Assembly (NCBI GenBank): GCA_019038745.1
Contig: JAHOYV010000032.1
Location: forward strand, 1-64,000
Direction of reading: 5' to 3'
Origin: Gemmatimonadales bacterium
Lineage (GTDB): Bacteria; Krumholzibacteriota; Krumholzibacteriia; LZORAL124-64-63
DNA: 64,000 nt
Part shown: piece after piece, positions 17,388-26,620 of the stretch
Numbering within the stretch: position 1 is the stretch's first letter
Layout: every line of letters starts with the position of its first letter
Made by a program: the position numbers and the translations under genes
The notes under the pieces: model-generated
Seen by the model: only the letters and a program-made list of their open reading frames with translations
Databases searched by the model: none
Told to the model about the DNA's origin: nothing

Positions 17388-17474
17388 GGAGGGCTAGTCC
17401 TAATTGGTAAGGCAGCGGTCTTGAAAACCGCCGGGTGAAAGCCCATGGGGGTTCGAGTCCCCCGCCCTCCGCCA
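17388..17474 (+). tRNA. tRNA-Ser (anticodon TGA)
   Basis: A class II tRNA of 87 nt: acceptor GGAGGGC with GCCCTCC, anticodon loop CTTGAAA (TGA), a variable arm GGGTGAAAGCCC, T-arm GGGGGTTCGAGTCCCCC and an encoded GCCA end. The long variable arm fits serine. It is first in a three-tRNA cluster. TTGGTT-17-TTTACT at 17265-17293 is a weak candidate promoter. Confidence 0.93.
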
Positions 17475-17493
17475 GATCTTCTGAATAATTTGT

Positions 17494-17581
<88 letters not shown>

Positions 17582-17613
17582 GAAAAATTGAATTGGTTCT
17601 GTTTTATAAAGGT

Positions 17614-17690
17614 GCGCCCATAGCTCAACTGGATAGAGCGTCTGGCTACGGACCAGGAGGCTGGGGGTTCGAATCCTCCTGGGCGTACCA
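17614..17690 (+). tRNA. tRNA-Arg (anticodon ACG)
   Basis: A 77-nt tRNA: acceptor GCGCCCA with TGGGCGT, anticodon loop CTACGGA (ACG), T-arm GGGGGTTCGAATCCTCC and an encoded ACCA. The A34 of this tRNA is the usual substrate of TadA, encoded at 32030. A strong terminator follows. Confidence 0.95.
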
Positions 17691-17696
17691 CTTTTC

Positions 17697-17726
17697 AAGC
17701 CCCGCGATTTTCGCGGGGCTTTTTTT
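17697..17726 (+). terminator. Rho-independent terminator of the tRNA-Ser/Ser/Arg cluster
   Basis: AAGCCCCGCG and CGCGGGGCTT form a perfect stem over an ATTTT loop, followed by a run of T. It starts 7 nt after tRNA-Arg. Confidence 0.95.
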
Positions 17727-17790
17727 GGATCCAGGGGAGGGTGAAAAGCCGGGAATTGCGGGGGAGAATTTTGCTCCGTTATTTGTTTAA

Positions 17791-17825
17791 CATGTCTTGA
17801 CATGCCTGTTTTCGCGCTTCATCTT
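17791..17825 (+). promoter_or_regulatory. Promoter and palindromic operator candidate for gdhA
   Basis: TTGACA (17797-17802), a 17-nt spacer and CATCTT (17820-17825) form a promoter. The -35 box is embedded in a perfect inverted repeat CATGTC-TT-GACATG (17791-17804). The same GACATG half-site, as the palindrome GACATGTC, recurs at 17856-17863 across the gdhA start codon. This arrangement fits repressor binding or DNA looping. Confidence 0.5.
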
Positions 17826-17858
17826 TGCCTGAACAATTCAACCGTAAGAGGTGATGAC

Positions 17859-19148
17859 ATGTCCGGAAATTCTGCATTCAACCCTTTCGAAATGGCTCGC
17901 GCTCAATTTGATAAAAGCGCCGATTTGATTGGGCTCGACGAGGGTACCCGTGACTTCCTCCGTACTCCGATGCGGGAATACCAATTCAGCATTCCGGTGC
18001 GGATGGACGATGGCTCCACGAAGGTTTTCGCCGGGTTCCGCGTGCAGCACAATGACTCCCGCGGCCCCTGCAAGGGCGGCATACGTTTTCACCCCCAGGA
18101 GACCATCGACACGGTTCGGGCCTTGTCCATGTGGATGACCTGGAAGTGTGCGGTGGCGGATATTCCCCTGGGCGGCGGCAAGGGTGGTGTGGTTTGTGAT
18201 CCGCACAACCTGAGCGCGCGCGAGCAGGAATCCATCTGCCGCGGTTGGATCCGCCAATTGGCCAGGGATATAGGCCCTACCATTGATGTGCCCGCTCCGG
18301 ATGTGATGACCAACGCCCAGCACATGCTCTGGATGCTTGATGAATACGAGGCCATCCAGGGAGGGCACTACCCCGGAGTTATCACCGGCAAGCCCGTTGG
18401 TATGGGTGGCTCGCTCGGCCGAACGCAGGCCACCGGTTACGGTGTGATCTACACCTTGCGTGAAGCCCTCAAGGAACTGGAGATCCGGCCCTCGGACACT
18501 ACGGCCTCCGTACAGGGATTCGGGAATGTTTCCCAATACGCCATTGAACTGTACAAGCAGTTGGGCGGCACGGTGGTTTGCGTGTCGAGTTGGGACCAGG
18601 AGGAAATGACGACCTATGCCTTCAAGAAGAAGGATGGGGTGGATCTTGATGAACTGCGCGGGATTACCGACAATTTCGGTGGTATCGACAAAGCCAAGGC
18701 CAAAGACCTCGGCTATGAAGTTCTGCCCGGCGATGATTGGCTGATCCAGGATGTTGATATTCTCATTCCCTCGGCCCTGGAAAACCAGATCACCGGGGAA
18801 AATGTCGAAAGTATCAGCAAGGGGGTCAAGATTGTAGCCGAAGGGGCGAATGGACCCACTACACCGGAAGCGGACGCGGTTTTCCATCAGCGCGGCGTTT
18901 TCTGCATCCCAGATTTTCTGGCTAACGCCGGTGGCGTGACCTGCAGCTATTTCGAGCAGGTCCAAAGCAACATGAATTACTTCTGGGATATGGAAGAGGT
19001 TCTGGGTAAACTGGACATGAAGATGACCTCGGCCTACATGGCGGTCAGCGGATTGGCCAAGAAGCAGGATCTTTACATGCGGGATGCCGCCTATGTCGTG
19101 GCGATCAACCGGGTGGCTACCGCCTGCAAGAATCGCGGGTGGGTCTGA
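17859..19148 (+). CDS. gdhA: Glu/Leu/Phe/Val family dehydrogenase (glutamate dehydrogenase)
   Basis: A 429-residue NAD(P)-dependent dehydrogenase that interconverts glutamate with 2-oxoglutarate and ammonia. The substrate domain shows GPCKGGIRFHP and KCAVADIPLGGGKGG, with the catalytic lysine, and PAPDVMT. The nucleotide domain shows the Rossmann loop GFGNVSQYA. A late AEGANGPTTPEAD is also diagnostic. Length and the hexameric-type motifs fit GdhA of the 420-450 class. ATG 17859 follows AGAGGTGA; the longer frame starts inside the promoter. The gene has its own promoter and terminator and is therefore monocistronic. Coenzyme preference is not evident. Confidence 0.93.
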   Translation: MSGNSAFNPFEMARAQFDKSADLIGLDEGTRDFLRTPMREYQFSIPVRMDDGSTKVFAGFRVQHNDSRGPCKGGIRFHPQETIDTVRALSMWMTWKCAVADIPLGGGKGGVVCDPHNLSAREQESICRGWIRQLARDIGPTIDVPAPDVMTNAQHMLWMLDEYEAIQGGHYPGVITGKPVGMGGSLGRTQATGYGVIYTLREALKELEIRPSDTTASVQGFGNVSQYAIELYKQLGGTVVCVSSWDQEEMTTYAFKKKDGVDLDELRGITDNFGGIDKAKAKDLGYEVLPGDDWLIQDVDILIPSALENQITGENVESISKGVKIVAEGANGPTTPEADAVFHQRGVFCIPDFLANAGGVTCSYFEQVQSNMNYFWDMEEVLGKLDMKMTSAYMAVSGLAKKQDLYMRDAAYVVAINRVATACKNRGWV

Positions 19149-19199
19149 TAAGGGTTGGGCCTGGTCCGGCATAGAAGTTTTTGGCATTGGAGCAGGAGA

Positions 19200-19241
19200 C
19201 TGCCGAGGTCATGGGCCGTTTTGGTCGACCTCGGCAGTTTT
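19200..19241 (+). terminator. Rho-independent terminator of gdhA
   Basis: CTGCCGAGGTC (19200-19210) pairs perfectly with GACCTCGGCAG (19227-19237), an 11-bp stem with a 16-nt loop, then TTTTCATTT. Confidence 0.9.
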
Positions 19242-19325
19242 CATTTGGGATAATGCTCTGTCCAGCGTCCAATCCGAAATTTCAAGTTAGACGGAACACT
19301 GACCACTGACCACGCGGGGAGTTCC

Positions 19326-21074
19326 ATGAAAAATTTGAGTGATGGGGAAATCCCGGTTTTCAGCAGGGAATTTCTGGGTTCGGAATCGAGCATAACCCGA
19401 ATCGGGTCGGGCGCTTTCGGCGGCAAGGCTTCGGGGCTGATTCAGGTAAACCGAAAAGTCCTTTCGGAATTGGCCGCTTCCGAATTCCCGGAATTCGAAG
19501 TCAATGTGCCGACCTTTACCGTACTGGCCACGGACGTCTTCGACGAGTTTATGGCCCAAAACGATTTGTATGGGATAGCTCTTTCCGATGAATCAAACGA
19601 TCGGATTTCCCACGCCTTCCAACAGGCCGTACTCCCTGCCCTTTTTACGGGGGATTTGCGCTCGCTGATCAGCGAAGTCCGTACACCCCTTGCCATACGG
19701 TCTTCCAGCCTGCTCGAAGACGATTTGGATCATCCCTTTGCAGGTGTTTACGGAACAAAAATGATCCCTAACCTGCAGGCGGACATTGAAACCCGGTTCC
19801 GGAAATTCCAGCAGGCAATCAAATACGTTTACGCCTCCATGTTCTTCCGGTCGGCCAAGGAATACATTCGGACGACCGGCAGGGAAATCACCGAAGAGAA
19901 AATGGCGGTGATTGTCCAGGAAATGGTGGGACTTAAGCATGATGACAGGTTCTATCCGCATGTTTCCGGTGTGGCCCGTTCCTACAATTATTATCCTTCG
20001 GGACACGGAAAGCCGGAGGAAGGGGTTGTGAATCTCGCCCTGGGTCTGGGCAAACAGATCGTGGACGGGGGGTTGTCGTGGAACTACACGCCGACCTATC
20101 CCCAGGCTCCTCCGCCCTACAACAATATCGGCGACCAGTTGAAGAACAGTCAGACGGAATTCTGGTGCGTCCACATGGGGACTCCTCCGATTCCGGATCC
20201 GGCCAAGGAAACCGAATACATGGTTCGCCACGGGTTGAAGGAATCCGAATATGACGGGACCCTTACTCATTTGGCTTCGGTCTACGATCCGCGTTCTGAT
20301 CGGTTGAGGCCCGGCATTTTCGGCGAGGGTCCCAGGGCCCTGGATTTTGCTCCGATCCTGCAAATGGATGCCTGGCCCCTGAACGACCTCGTCAAGCGTC
20401 TGTTGGCGTTGGCTGAAGCAGCGGTGGGGTGCCCTGTTGAAGTTGAATTCGCCGTGAATCTGGATCTTCCCGAGGGCAAGCCCGGACGGTTCGGTTTTTT
20501 GCAGATGCGTCCCATGATGATTTCAGAGGAGGAGGTTACTGTTTCCCCGGAGGAAATGGCTGCCCCGACCAGTATTGTTGCTTCAATGAATGTGATGGGC
20601 AACGGGGTTCGCGACGACATCCGTGATGTTGTATTTCTGAAACCTGAGGAGTTCGAGGCCAAGCACACTTCGGCGATGGCCCGGGAAATCGAATCGATCA
20701 ACAATGCCCTTGTCAAAGAGGGGCTGCCTTATTTGTTGATCGGATTCGGGCGATGGGGAAGCTCGGACCCTTGGTTGGGGGTTCCTGTCGAATGGGCCCA
20801 GATCGGAGGGGCCAGGGTGATCGTTGAAGCCACCTTGCCCCAGATGAATCCTGATTTGAGCCAGGGTTCCCACTTCTTCCATAACCTGATCAGCTTCCAG
20901 GTTCAATACCTGTCGGTCAAGCATACTGCTGAACACGACATCGCCTGGGAGTGGCTGGATGGGCTTCCGAATCTGCAGGAGACAAAATTCGTAAAGCACG
21001 TTCGACTAGAGGAACCATTAACAATCAAAGTTGACGGCCGCCACGGCCGGGGAGTGATCCAGCGCAGTGAGTAG
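19326..21074 (+). CDS. PEP/pyruvate-binding (PPDK N-terminal-like) domain protein, short form
   Basis: A 582-residue cytoplasmic protein with the ATP-grasp-like N-terminal domain of pyruvate phosphate dikinase/PEP synthase: GGKASGL near residue 34, AIRSSSLLEDDLDHPFAG near 120, ALGLGKQIVDGG near 240 and VEFAVN...FGFLQMRP near 385. It has no phosphohistidine swivel motif (GG.TSHAA) and no PEP barrel. Instead about 170 C-terminal residues carry FGRWGSSDPWLGVPV and SQGSHFF. From memory it matches the C-terminal two-thirds of about 990-residue PEP-synthase-like proteins of Bacteroides, without their receiver-like N-terminus. ATG with GGGGAG upstream; overlaps the next gene by 8 nt. Reaction unknown. 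Confidence 0.75.
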   Translation: MKNLSDGEIPVFSREFLGSESSITRIGSGAFGGKASGLIQVNRKVLSELAASEFPEFEVNVPTFTVLATDVFDEFMAQNDLYGIALSDESNDRISHAFQQAVLPALFTGDLRSLISEVRTPLAIRSSSLLEDDLDHPFAGVYGTKMIPNLQADIETRFRKFQQAIKYVYASMFFRSAKEYIRTTGREITEEKMAVIVQEMVGLKHDDRFYPHVSGVARSYNYYPSGHGKPEEGVVNLALGLGKQIVDGGLSWNYTPTYPQAPPPYNNIGDQLKNSQTEFWCVHMGTPPIPDPAKETEYMVRHGLKESEYDGTLTHLASVYDPRSDRLRPGIFGEGPRALDFAPILQMDAWPLNDLVKRLLALAEAAVGCPVEVEFAVNLDLPEGKPGRFGFLQMRPMMISEEEVTVSPEEMAAPTSIVASMNVMGNGVRDDIRDVVFLKPEEFEAKHTSAMAREIESINNALVKEGLPYLLIGFGRWGSSDPWLGVPVEWAQIGGARVIVEATLPQMNPDLSQGSHFFHNLISFQVQYLSVKHTAEHDIAWEWLDGLPNLQETKFVKHVRLEEPLTIKVDGRHGRGVIQRSE

Positions 21075-24000
21075 ATTCAAGGATGTTCAGGACAAACTCC
21101 TGGTCTCGCTGAATGAACGGGCCAAAGAGCTGAAATGCCTGTATGAGGTGGAGACCATTTTGAACCAGGCGGACAAGGACCTGGTCCAGGTTTTTGAGGA
21201 AGTGGTTAAGGCCATTGAACCCGGTTGGCAATACCCGGAAATCTGTCGAGCGGAGATCGAATACGGGGATAAAACAATTCGGTCAGGTGATTTTGAACCG
21301 ACTCCCTGGTTGTTGGAAGCCGAAATCAAGGCCCATGGAAACATTCTGGGCAATCTGCATGTCTATTATTGCGAAGAAAGGCCCCAGGAGGATCACGGCC
21401 CTTTTCTGGATGAGGAGGTACGTTTGATCAAGAGCCTGGCCGGCCGGTTGGGGAATTTCCTGTTGTTCCAGCAATTGCGAAAAATGGAGGAGAGTTGGCA
21501 GGCCATTGAAGACAAGGAGTCTGCTCCGACCAATGAGGGTTGGCGGATGGCGGTAAAAATGGTCATGGGCACGGATCAGCGGCTTTATTTGCAGATCTCC
21601 CGCAAGATGTTGAATCACCTCTGTTCTATTGGCGTGGAATCGGCGCAGATCATGCTGCAGGAAGTGGACCAGCTGGAAAACAGTGAAGATGTGTTGGGAG
21701 AAGTGAATGTAGCCGGTCCCAGGCAGGATCAGGACCTGGGGTTGTTGCGGAGCCTGGTTCCTTTCGAACTCGCCGCCGAGCATTTGGGCAGTGAGGAGAT
21801 CATTCTGCGGGTTCAGGAGTGGATCCAGGAGGACCGGGCCAGTTTTTTGATCAAGGCCCTGAGCGATCCCCGTTCTTCCCTGTCCCAGGTTGCCGATGTC
21901 GTTCGGCGTTCCCGCCATGTGTTGCCTGACGGAGCGGATTTGGCCCCGACGACCACGCGCAGCCTGCACGTGAACCTGTGCGAACATTTCCTGAACGACC
22001 AACTCAACTTCATCCGGATTGCCAAGGACTACGTGAAACTGGATCATTTCTTCACCTTGCTGGATCGGATCATCATTCCCCAGGACAGCCATGGCAAACT
22101 GGGCGGCAAGGGGGCCGGCTTGCTCCTGGCCAAGTGGATCCTGGAGTCGAATTCTGGGGAGGGTTCCGGTGTGGGAGAGTTCAAGGTTCCCCAAACCTGG
22201 TATCTGGTCTCGGACGGGATCCTGAAATTTATCCACTACAATGATCTGGAAGACGTGCACATCCAGAAATTCCGGGAGATCGATGATATCCGCAACGGGT
22301 ATCCCAATATTATCCAGTTGTTCAAGAATTCGACTTTCCCGCCGGACATCGTGCACGGGTTGTCTTCCGCCCTGGACGATTTCGGGGAAATCCCCCTGAT
22401 CGTGCGCAGTTCGAGTCTTCTGGAGGATCGTCTGGGAACGGCTTTTTCGGGGAAGTACAAGAGCCTCTTTCTGCCCAACCAGGGCAGCAAGCAGGAAAGG
22501 CTGGATGCCCTGCTGGATGCAATCGCGGAGATTTACGCTTCGGTATTCGGCCCCGATCCCCTCGAATACCGGCGGGAACGGGGTTTACTGGAATTCCATG
22601 AGGAGATGGGGATTCTCATCCAGGAAGTGGTGGGTCGGAAAGTAGGCAAGTACTTCCTGCCCTCATTTGCCGGAGTGGCGTTTTCGAGGAACGAGTTCCG
22701 CTGGTCTCCGAGGATCGAAAGGGATGATGGTTTGATCCGGCTGGTTCCCGGTCTGGGCACTCGCGCAGTGGACCGCATTGCCGATGATTATCCCGCCCTG
22801 GCGGTACCCGGCAAGCCCAATCTACGGGTGAACGTGGCTCTCGACGAGGTGGTCAAATATGCTCCGAAAGCGTTGGATCTAATCAATCTGGAATCATCCA
22901 CTTTCGAGACCCGGGACCTGAAGGAGCTCATGAAGGAATGCGGGGGACAATACCCCGGGGTGGAGAATGTCTTCTCGGTTTTCGACCAGGACATGCTCCG
23001 GAAACCCGTTAAGTTGATGCTCGATCCCGAGTCGGATCATTTGGTCGGCACCTTTGCGGGTTTGTTCGACGACACGCCGTTCGTGAATCAAGTCGGGAGC
23101 ATCCTCAAGGTTCTGGAGGATAAGCTGGGTTCGCCGGTGGATGTTGAATTTGCCCATGATGGGCAGGATTTCTACCTGCTGCAGTGCCGTCCCCAGAGCT
23201 ACAATGAAGATGAACTTCCCGCCCCCATTCCGAAGGATGTCGCCGAGGAGAAGATTATTTTCTCCGCCAACCGGTATGTGTCGAACGGCTGGCTCCCGGA
23301 TGTCACTCATCTTGTGTACGTTGATCCGGAGCGTTACGCCAACCTGGCTACCAAGGAAGAGTTGCAGGGTGTCGGCAGGGCCGTGAGCAAGTTGAACAAG
23401 GTGCTCCCGAAGCGTCAATTCATCCTCATGGGTCCTGGCCGTTGGGGAAGCCGGGGTGACTTGAAGCTGGGAGTCAGCATCACGTACGCCGACATCAACA
23501 ATACGTCCATGCTGGTGGAAATCGCCAAGCAGAGCGGCAACTACGTACCCGACCTTTCTTTCGGCACCCACTTCTTCCAGGATCTGGTGGAAGCCCGGAT
23601 TCGCTACCTGCCCCTGTATCCTGACGAGGAAGATGTATTATTCAATACCCGATTCCTGCTCGGGTCGGACAACCTGTTGTCTGAAATGGTTCCGGAATAT
23701 GCCCACCTTGAGGATGTCGTGCGGGTGATCGACGTGGCCTCGGTTTCCGAAGGACGGGTTCTGCGGGTACTGATGAATGCGGATCTGGATGAGGCCGTTG
23801 GAATCCTGTCGGATCCGGAACAATCCAGTATGCCGGATAAACAAGTCGCCGACACGAGTGGTTTTGAACCGAAGCAGTTCTGGCAATGGCGTCTGCGGAT
23901 GGTGGAAAAGGTGGCCAGCAAGCTGGATGCGGAAAAGTTCGGGGTTGTTGCCCTGTATCTGTTCGGCAGTGTGAAGAATGCCACTTCCGGTCCGGCCAGC

Positions 24001-24240
24001 GATATTGATCTTCTCGTGCATTTCCGGGGTGAGGATTGCCAGCGGATGGCTCTTGAAGAATGGCTGGAGGGATGGGGCCTCTGCCTGAGCGAGATGAATT
24101 ACCTGCGCACGGGATATCGCACTGACAATCTTCTTGATGTCCATCTGGTTACGGATGAGGACATCGAGAATCGGACCAGTTTTGCGGTCAAGATCGGGGC
24201 CGTCACCGATGCGGCTCGTCATATCCCGACGGGCCCATGA
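21067..24240 (+). CDS. GAF-like / PEP-binding / nucleotidyltransferase fusion protein
   Basis: A 1057-residue multidomain protein. Residues 1-145 resemble a sensor GAF domain with a leading coiled coil (LNERAKELKCLYEVETIL). Residues about 150-340 are helical and shared with the paralogue at 24248. The PPDK-like ATP-grasp domain has GGKGAGL near 346, IVRSSSLLEDRLGTAFSGKY near 445 and VEFAHDGQDFYLLQCRP near 700. The family C-terminal part has GPGRWGS near 789 and FGTHFFQDL near 832. The last 110 residues are a pol-beta-type nucleotidyltransferase: LFGSVKNATSGPASDIDLLV (Gly-Ser near 964, Asp pair near 979). GTG start overlaps the upstream gene. The phosphohistidine and PEP-barrel domains are absent. 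A sensor-controlled kinase or nucleotide-transfer role is inference. Confidence 0.72.
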   Translation: MSRFKDVQDKLLVSLNERAKELKCLYEVETILNQADKDLVQVFEEVVKAIEPGWQYPEICRAEIEYGDKTIRSGDFEPTPWLLEAEIKAHGNILGNLHVYYCEERPQEDHGPFLDEEVRLIKSLAGRLGNFLLFQQLRKMEESWQAIEDKESAPTNEGWRMAVKMVMGTDQRLYLQISRKMLNHLCSIGVESAQIMLQEVDQLENSEDVLGEVNVAGPRQDQDLGLLRSLVPFELAAEHLGSEEIILRVQEWIQEDRASFLIKALSDPRSSLSQVADVVRRSRHVLPDGADLAPTTTRSLHVNLCEHFLNDQLNFIRIAKDYVKLDHFFTLLDRIIIPQDSHGKLGGKGAGLLLAKWILESNSGEGSGVGEFKVPQTWYLVSDGILKFIHYNDLEDVHIQKFREIDDIRNGYPNIIQLFKNSTFPPDIVHGLSSALDDFGEIPLIVRSSSLLEDRLGTAFSGKYKSLFLPNQGSKQERLDALLDAIAEIYASVFGPDPLEYRRERGLLEFHEEMGILIQEVVGRKVGKYFLPSFAGVAFSRNEFRWSPRIERDDGLIRLVPGLGTRAVDRIADDYPALAVPGKPNLRVNVALDEVVKYAPKALDLINLESSTFETRDLKELMKECGGQYPGVENVFSVFDQDMLRKPVKLMLDPESDHLVGTFAGLFDDTPFVNQVGSILKVLEDKLGSPVDVEFAHDGQDFYLLQCRPQSYNEDELPAPIPKDVAEEKIIFSANRYVSNGWLPDVTHLVYVDPERYANLATKEELQGVGRAVSKLNKVLPKRQFILMGPGRWGSRGDLKLGVSITYADINNTSMLVEIAKQSGNYVPDLSFGTHFFQDLVEARIRYLPLYPDEEDVLFNTRFLLGSDNLLSEMVPEYAHLEDVVRVIDVASVSEGRVLRVLMNADLDEAVGILSDPEQSSMPDKQVADTSGFEPKQFWQWRLRMVEKVASKLDAEKFGVVALYLFGSVKNATSGPASDIDLLVHFRGEDCQRMALEEWLEGWGLCLSEMNYLRTGYRTDNLLDVHLVTDEDIENRTSFAVKIGAVTDAARHIPTGP

Positions 24241-24247
24241 TCTGGAT

Positions 24248-26578
24248 TTACTGCGGGCGGGTCAGATAGGCAAGGGCCATCTGCCCGTCTCCGTCCATGT
24301 CTACATTCAGGAGCTTGCCTCCTGATGAAGAGGCAATATCCACCACCCGCACGACATCGGCGAACCGCCTGGAATCCGGCAACAATTCGGACAGGATGTT
24401 GTCCGCTCCGTGCAGGAACTCCTCATTGAAAACGCTGTCTTGGTCATCAGGATAGAGGGCCAGGTAATGGATGTCGGATTCCACCATGTCCTGGAAGAAG
24501 TGGCTGCCGAAGGAAACGTCAGGCAGGAATCCCGTTTGCATGCGGGCAATCTCGATCAGCATTGCCGTGTTGTTGATATCGGCGTAGCCGACCTGCACCC
24601 CGAGCCTCGGGTCCTTACTTCCCCAGCGGCCTGGTCCCAGCAGGATGAATTTTTTCCCTTCCAGCCTCTGGTTGAGCCGGTGGACGATCAAAGCGATATC
24701 CCTGCGCTCCTGATTGTTGCTCAGAAGGTTGTAATCCCTCGGATCGACCAGGACCAGGAATTCAATATCGTGCACTGACCCCGAAAGAATGTCCCGACAG
24801 GAGGAAAAGACCTGGTCCTGCGTGGGGATGTTGACCGGAGGCGGCGCTGGGTCGCTTTTGGGCCGTACTGCCTGAGGCCTGCATTGCAGCAGGTAGAAGC
24901 GTTCTCCGTCGCAGGCATACTCAATGTCCACCGGGTAACCGTACGTTTCGGAAAGGGTGTTCAGACACTGGCGCAGGAATTCGGGAAAGGGGCTGGTTTT
25001 GGCGAATTGGTCAAAGGTTACGATGAGATTTTCCGGATCAGCCAACAACCTGTCCCCAGCCAAAGGTCTGAGGAAATCATGCTCCAGGGCAGAAAATACA
25101 TGGCTCAAGCCCGGCAGCAGGGTAGCTTCGGAGAGAACTTCAGCCACCGGCAGGTGGGCGAAACCGCCCTTTTTCAAGTCGATTACATCCACGTTTCTCT
25201 GGGAAACGCGAACGATATCCCTGGTTTTCACTTCAGGCCTCAGGGCGGGCAATCCCAATGGAATCATCCGGGGGTAATCAGTTCCAACACGATCGACGGC
25301 CCGAGTGCCCAGACCGAAAACGATCCTGGCCATTCCGTCCTCCGTCTTGATTCTGGGATTGCGGCGATAGGGGTTTTCCGAAAACCCCACGCCGGCCCAG
25401 GTGGGGAAGAAATAGTGCCCCACCTGGCGACCGACTACTTTTTGAATCAGGACTCCCATGTTTTCGCTGTAGTCCAGCAGGTTGTGTCGGATACGATAGC
25501 TGATCGGATCGGGGTGGAAAACGCTGGAGTAAACTTCGGCAATGGCTCCGATCACTTCGGCCAGACGTTCTTCCAGGCTGCCCTGGTTGCAGACGAAAAC
25601 GCTGCGGTATTTGCCGGCGAAGGCGGTTCCGAACCGATCCTCCAGGAGGCTGGAGGATCGAACAACCAAGGGGTGGGTCCCCAGGCTCTCGAGCATGGAT
25701 TTGAGGCGAAGAGCCAAAGAGGGCGGGAAGTCTGCATTTTTCAACAACCGCTGGATCATTGAGTAGTCTTTTCGCACCTTCTCCAGATCCTTGTATTTCT
25801 GATCATGGAGCTCCTGCAGGCCGCAATGTTGAAGAAAATCCACCATTACATCGGATCTGAGGTAATAGGAATCCGGCGTATAGATGGGGACTGGGCTGGG
25901 TTTCTTGGCTTCCAGCTCTTTCTTGATGAGGATTTGGGACCCAAGGAATACGCCGCCGGCCTTGCCTCCGATCAATCCGGTCCCATCATCTGAGCCGATG
26001 ATGTGGTCGAGTAAATCCTCAAAATCCCTAATGTGCAGGTAGTGCTTGGCCACCCCGATGAATTCCAGCTGATCGGAGATGAATCGCTTGATCAACGCCA
26101 CTCTCGTGGAGATGGATTCACGGGTCGTGAGTGATGTCTGGCCTTTGGGGAGATGACAGAAATTTTTGACTTTTTCGGCCAGCAAACCGAAGGAAACCGA
26201 CGCTAGATTGGCGACTTCCTCCAAGGACCGGGCTTCCACCCTTTTGCGGATCACATTGACCATGTCATCGATTTCCAGCTGGGAAAAGGCACCCGCGGCC
26301 AGATCCAGAACCAACTCCTGGATGGCGGCTTTTTCCCTCTCATCCCAACGGGTCGTAATCTGGGCGTTGTCGTCGGCGGGTTCTATTTCCAGAGGTCCGT
26401 CACCCCGCACCAAACGTCTGGCTTCGTTGTGAATAAAATCCAGAGAGGCGATTTCCCGGCTATGCAGGCTGACAAGGAGCGCCCTGATGATACGCTCTTT
26501 GAGGTCCGGCCAATCCTGCAGAATCTGGTCCAGATAGGGACGGTTGTCGGATCGATTATCAGGTGATTCGGGCGGCAT
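24248..26578 (-). CDS. PEP/pyruvate-binding (PPDK N-terminal-like) domain protein, long form
   Basis: A 776-residue paralogue of the neighbouring fusion protein, convergent with it across only 7 nt. An N-terminal helical region (about 1-190) includes EEVANLASVSFGLLAEKV and FISDQLEFIGVAKHYL, matching the middle of the fusion protein. The ATP-grasp domain has GGKAGGVFL near 205, VVRSSSLLEDRFGTAFAGKY and VDIEYACDGERFYLLQCRP. The shared C-terminus has LLGPGRWGSKDPRLGV and FGSHFFQDM. It lacks the GAF-like and nucleotidyltransferase ends. ATG 26578 has AAAGGAG upstream; the 12-codon longer frame uses a TTG with no such site. Function unknown. Confidence 0.75.
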   Translation of the reverse strand: MPPESPDNRSDNRPYLDQILQDWPDLKERIIRALLVSLHSREIASLDFIHNEARRLVRGDGPLEIEPADDNAQITTRWDEREKAAIQELVLDLAAGAFSQLEIDDMVNVIRKRVEARSLEEVANLASVSFGLLAEKVKNFCHLPKGQTSLTTRESISTRVALIKRFISDQLEFIGVAKHYLHIRDFEDLLDHIIGSDDGTGLIGGKAGGVFLGSQILIKKELEAKKPSPVPIYTPDSYYLRSDVMVDFLQHCGLQELHDQKYKDLEKVRKDYSMIQRLLKNADFPPSLALRLKSMLESLGTHPLVVRSSSLLEDRFGTAFAGKYRSVFVCNQGSLEERLAEVIGAIAEVYSSVFHPDPISYRIRHNLLDYSENMGVLIQKVVGRQVGHYFFPTWAGVGFSENPYRRNPRIKTEDGMARIVFGLGTRAVDRVGTDYPRMIPLGLPALRPEVKTRDIVRVSQRNVDVIDLKKGGFAHLPVAEVLSEATLLPGLSHVFSALEHDFLRPLAGDRLLADPENLIVTFDQFAKTSPFPEFLRQCLNTLSETYGYPVDIEYACDGERFYLLQCRPQAVRPKSDPAPPPVNIPTQDQVFSSCRDILSGSVHDIEFLVLVDPRDYNLLSNNQERRDIALIVHRLNQRLEGKKFILLGPGRWGSKDPRLGVQVGYADINNTAMLIEIARMQTGFLPDVSFGSHFFQDMVESDIHYLALYPDDQDSVFNEEFLHGADNILSELLPDSRRFADVVRVVDIASSSGGKLLNVDMDGDGQMALAYLTRPQ

Positions 26579-26620
26579 TCCGGCTCTCCTTTGGGAGGTC
26601 GATGGTTTCTTCAATTTCCG

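Noticed and set aside
17838-19187. 449-codon open frame antisense to gdhA
   Set aside because: It lies wholly opposite the strongly supported gdhA gene, its product has no recognisable motif, and long antisense frames are expected in high-GC genes.
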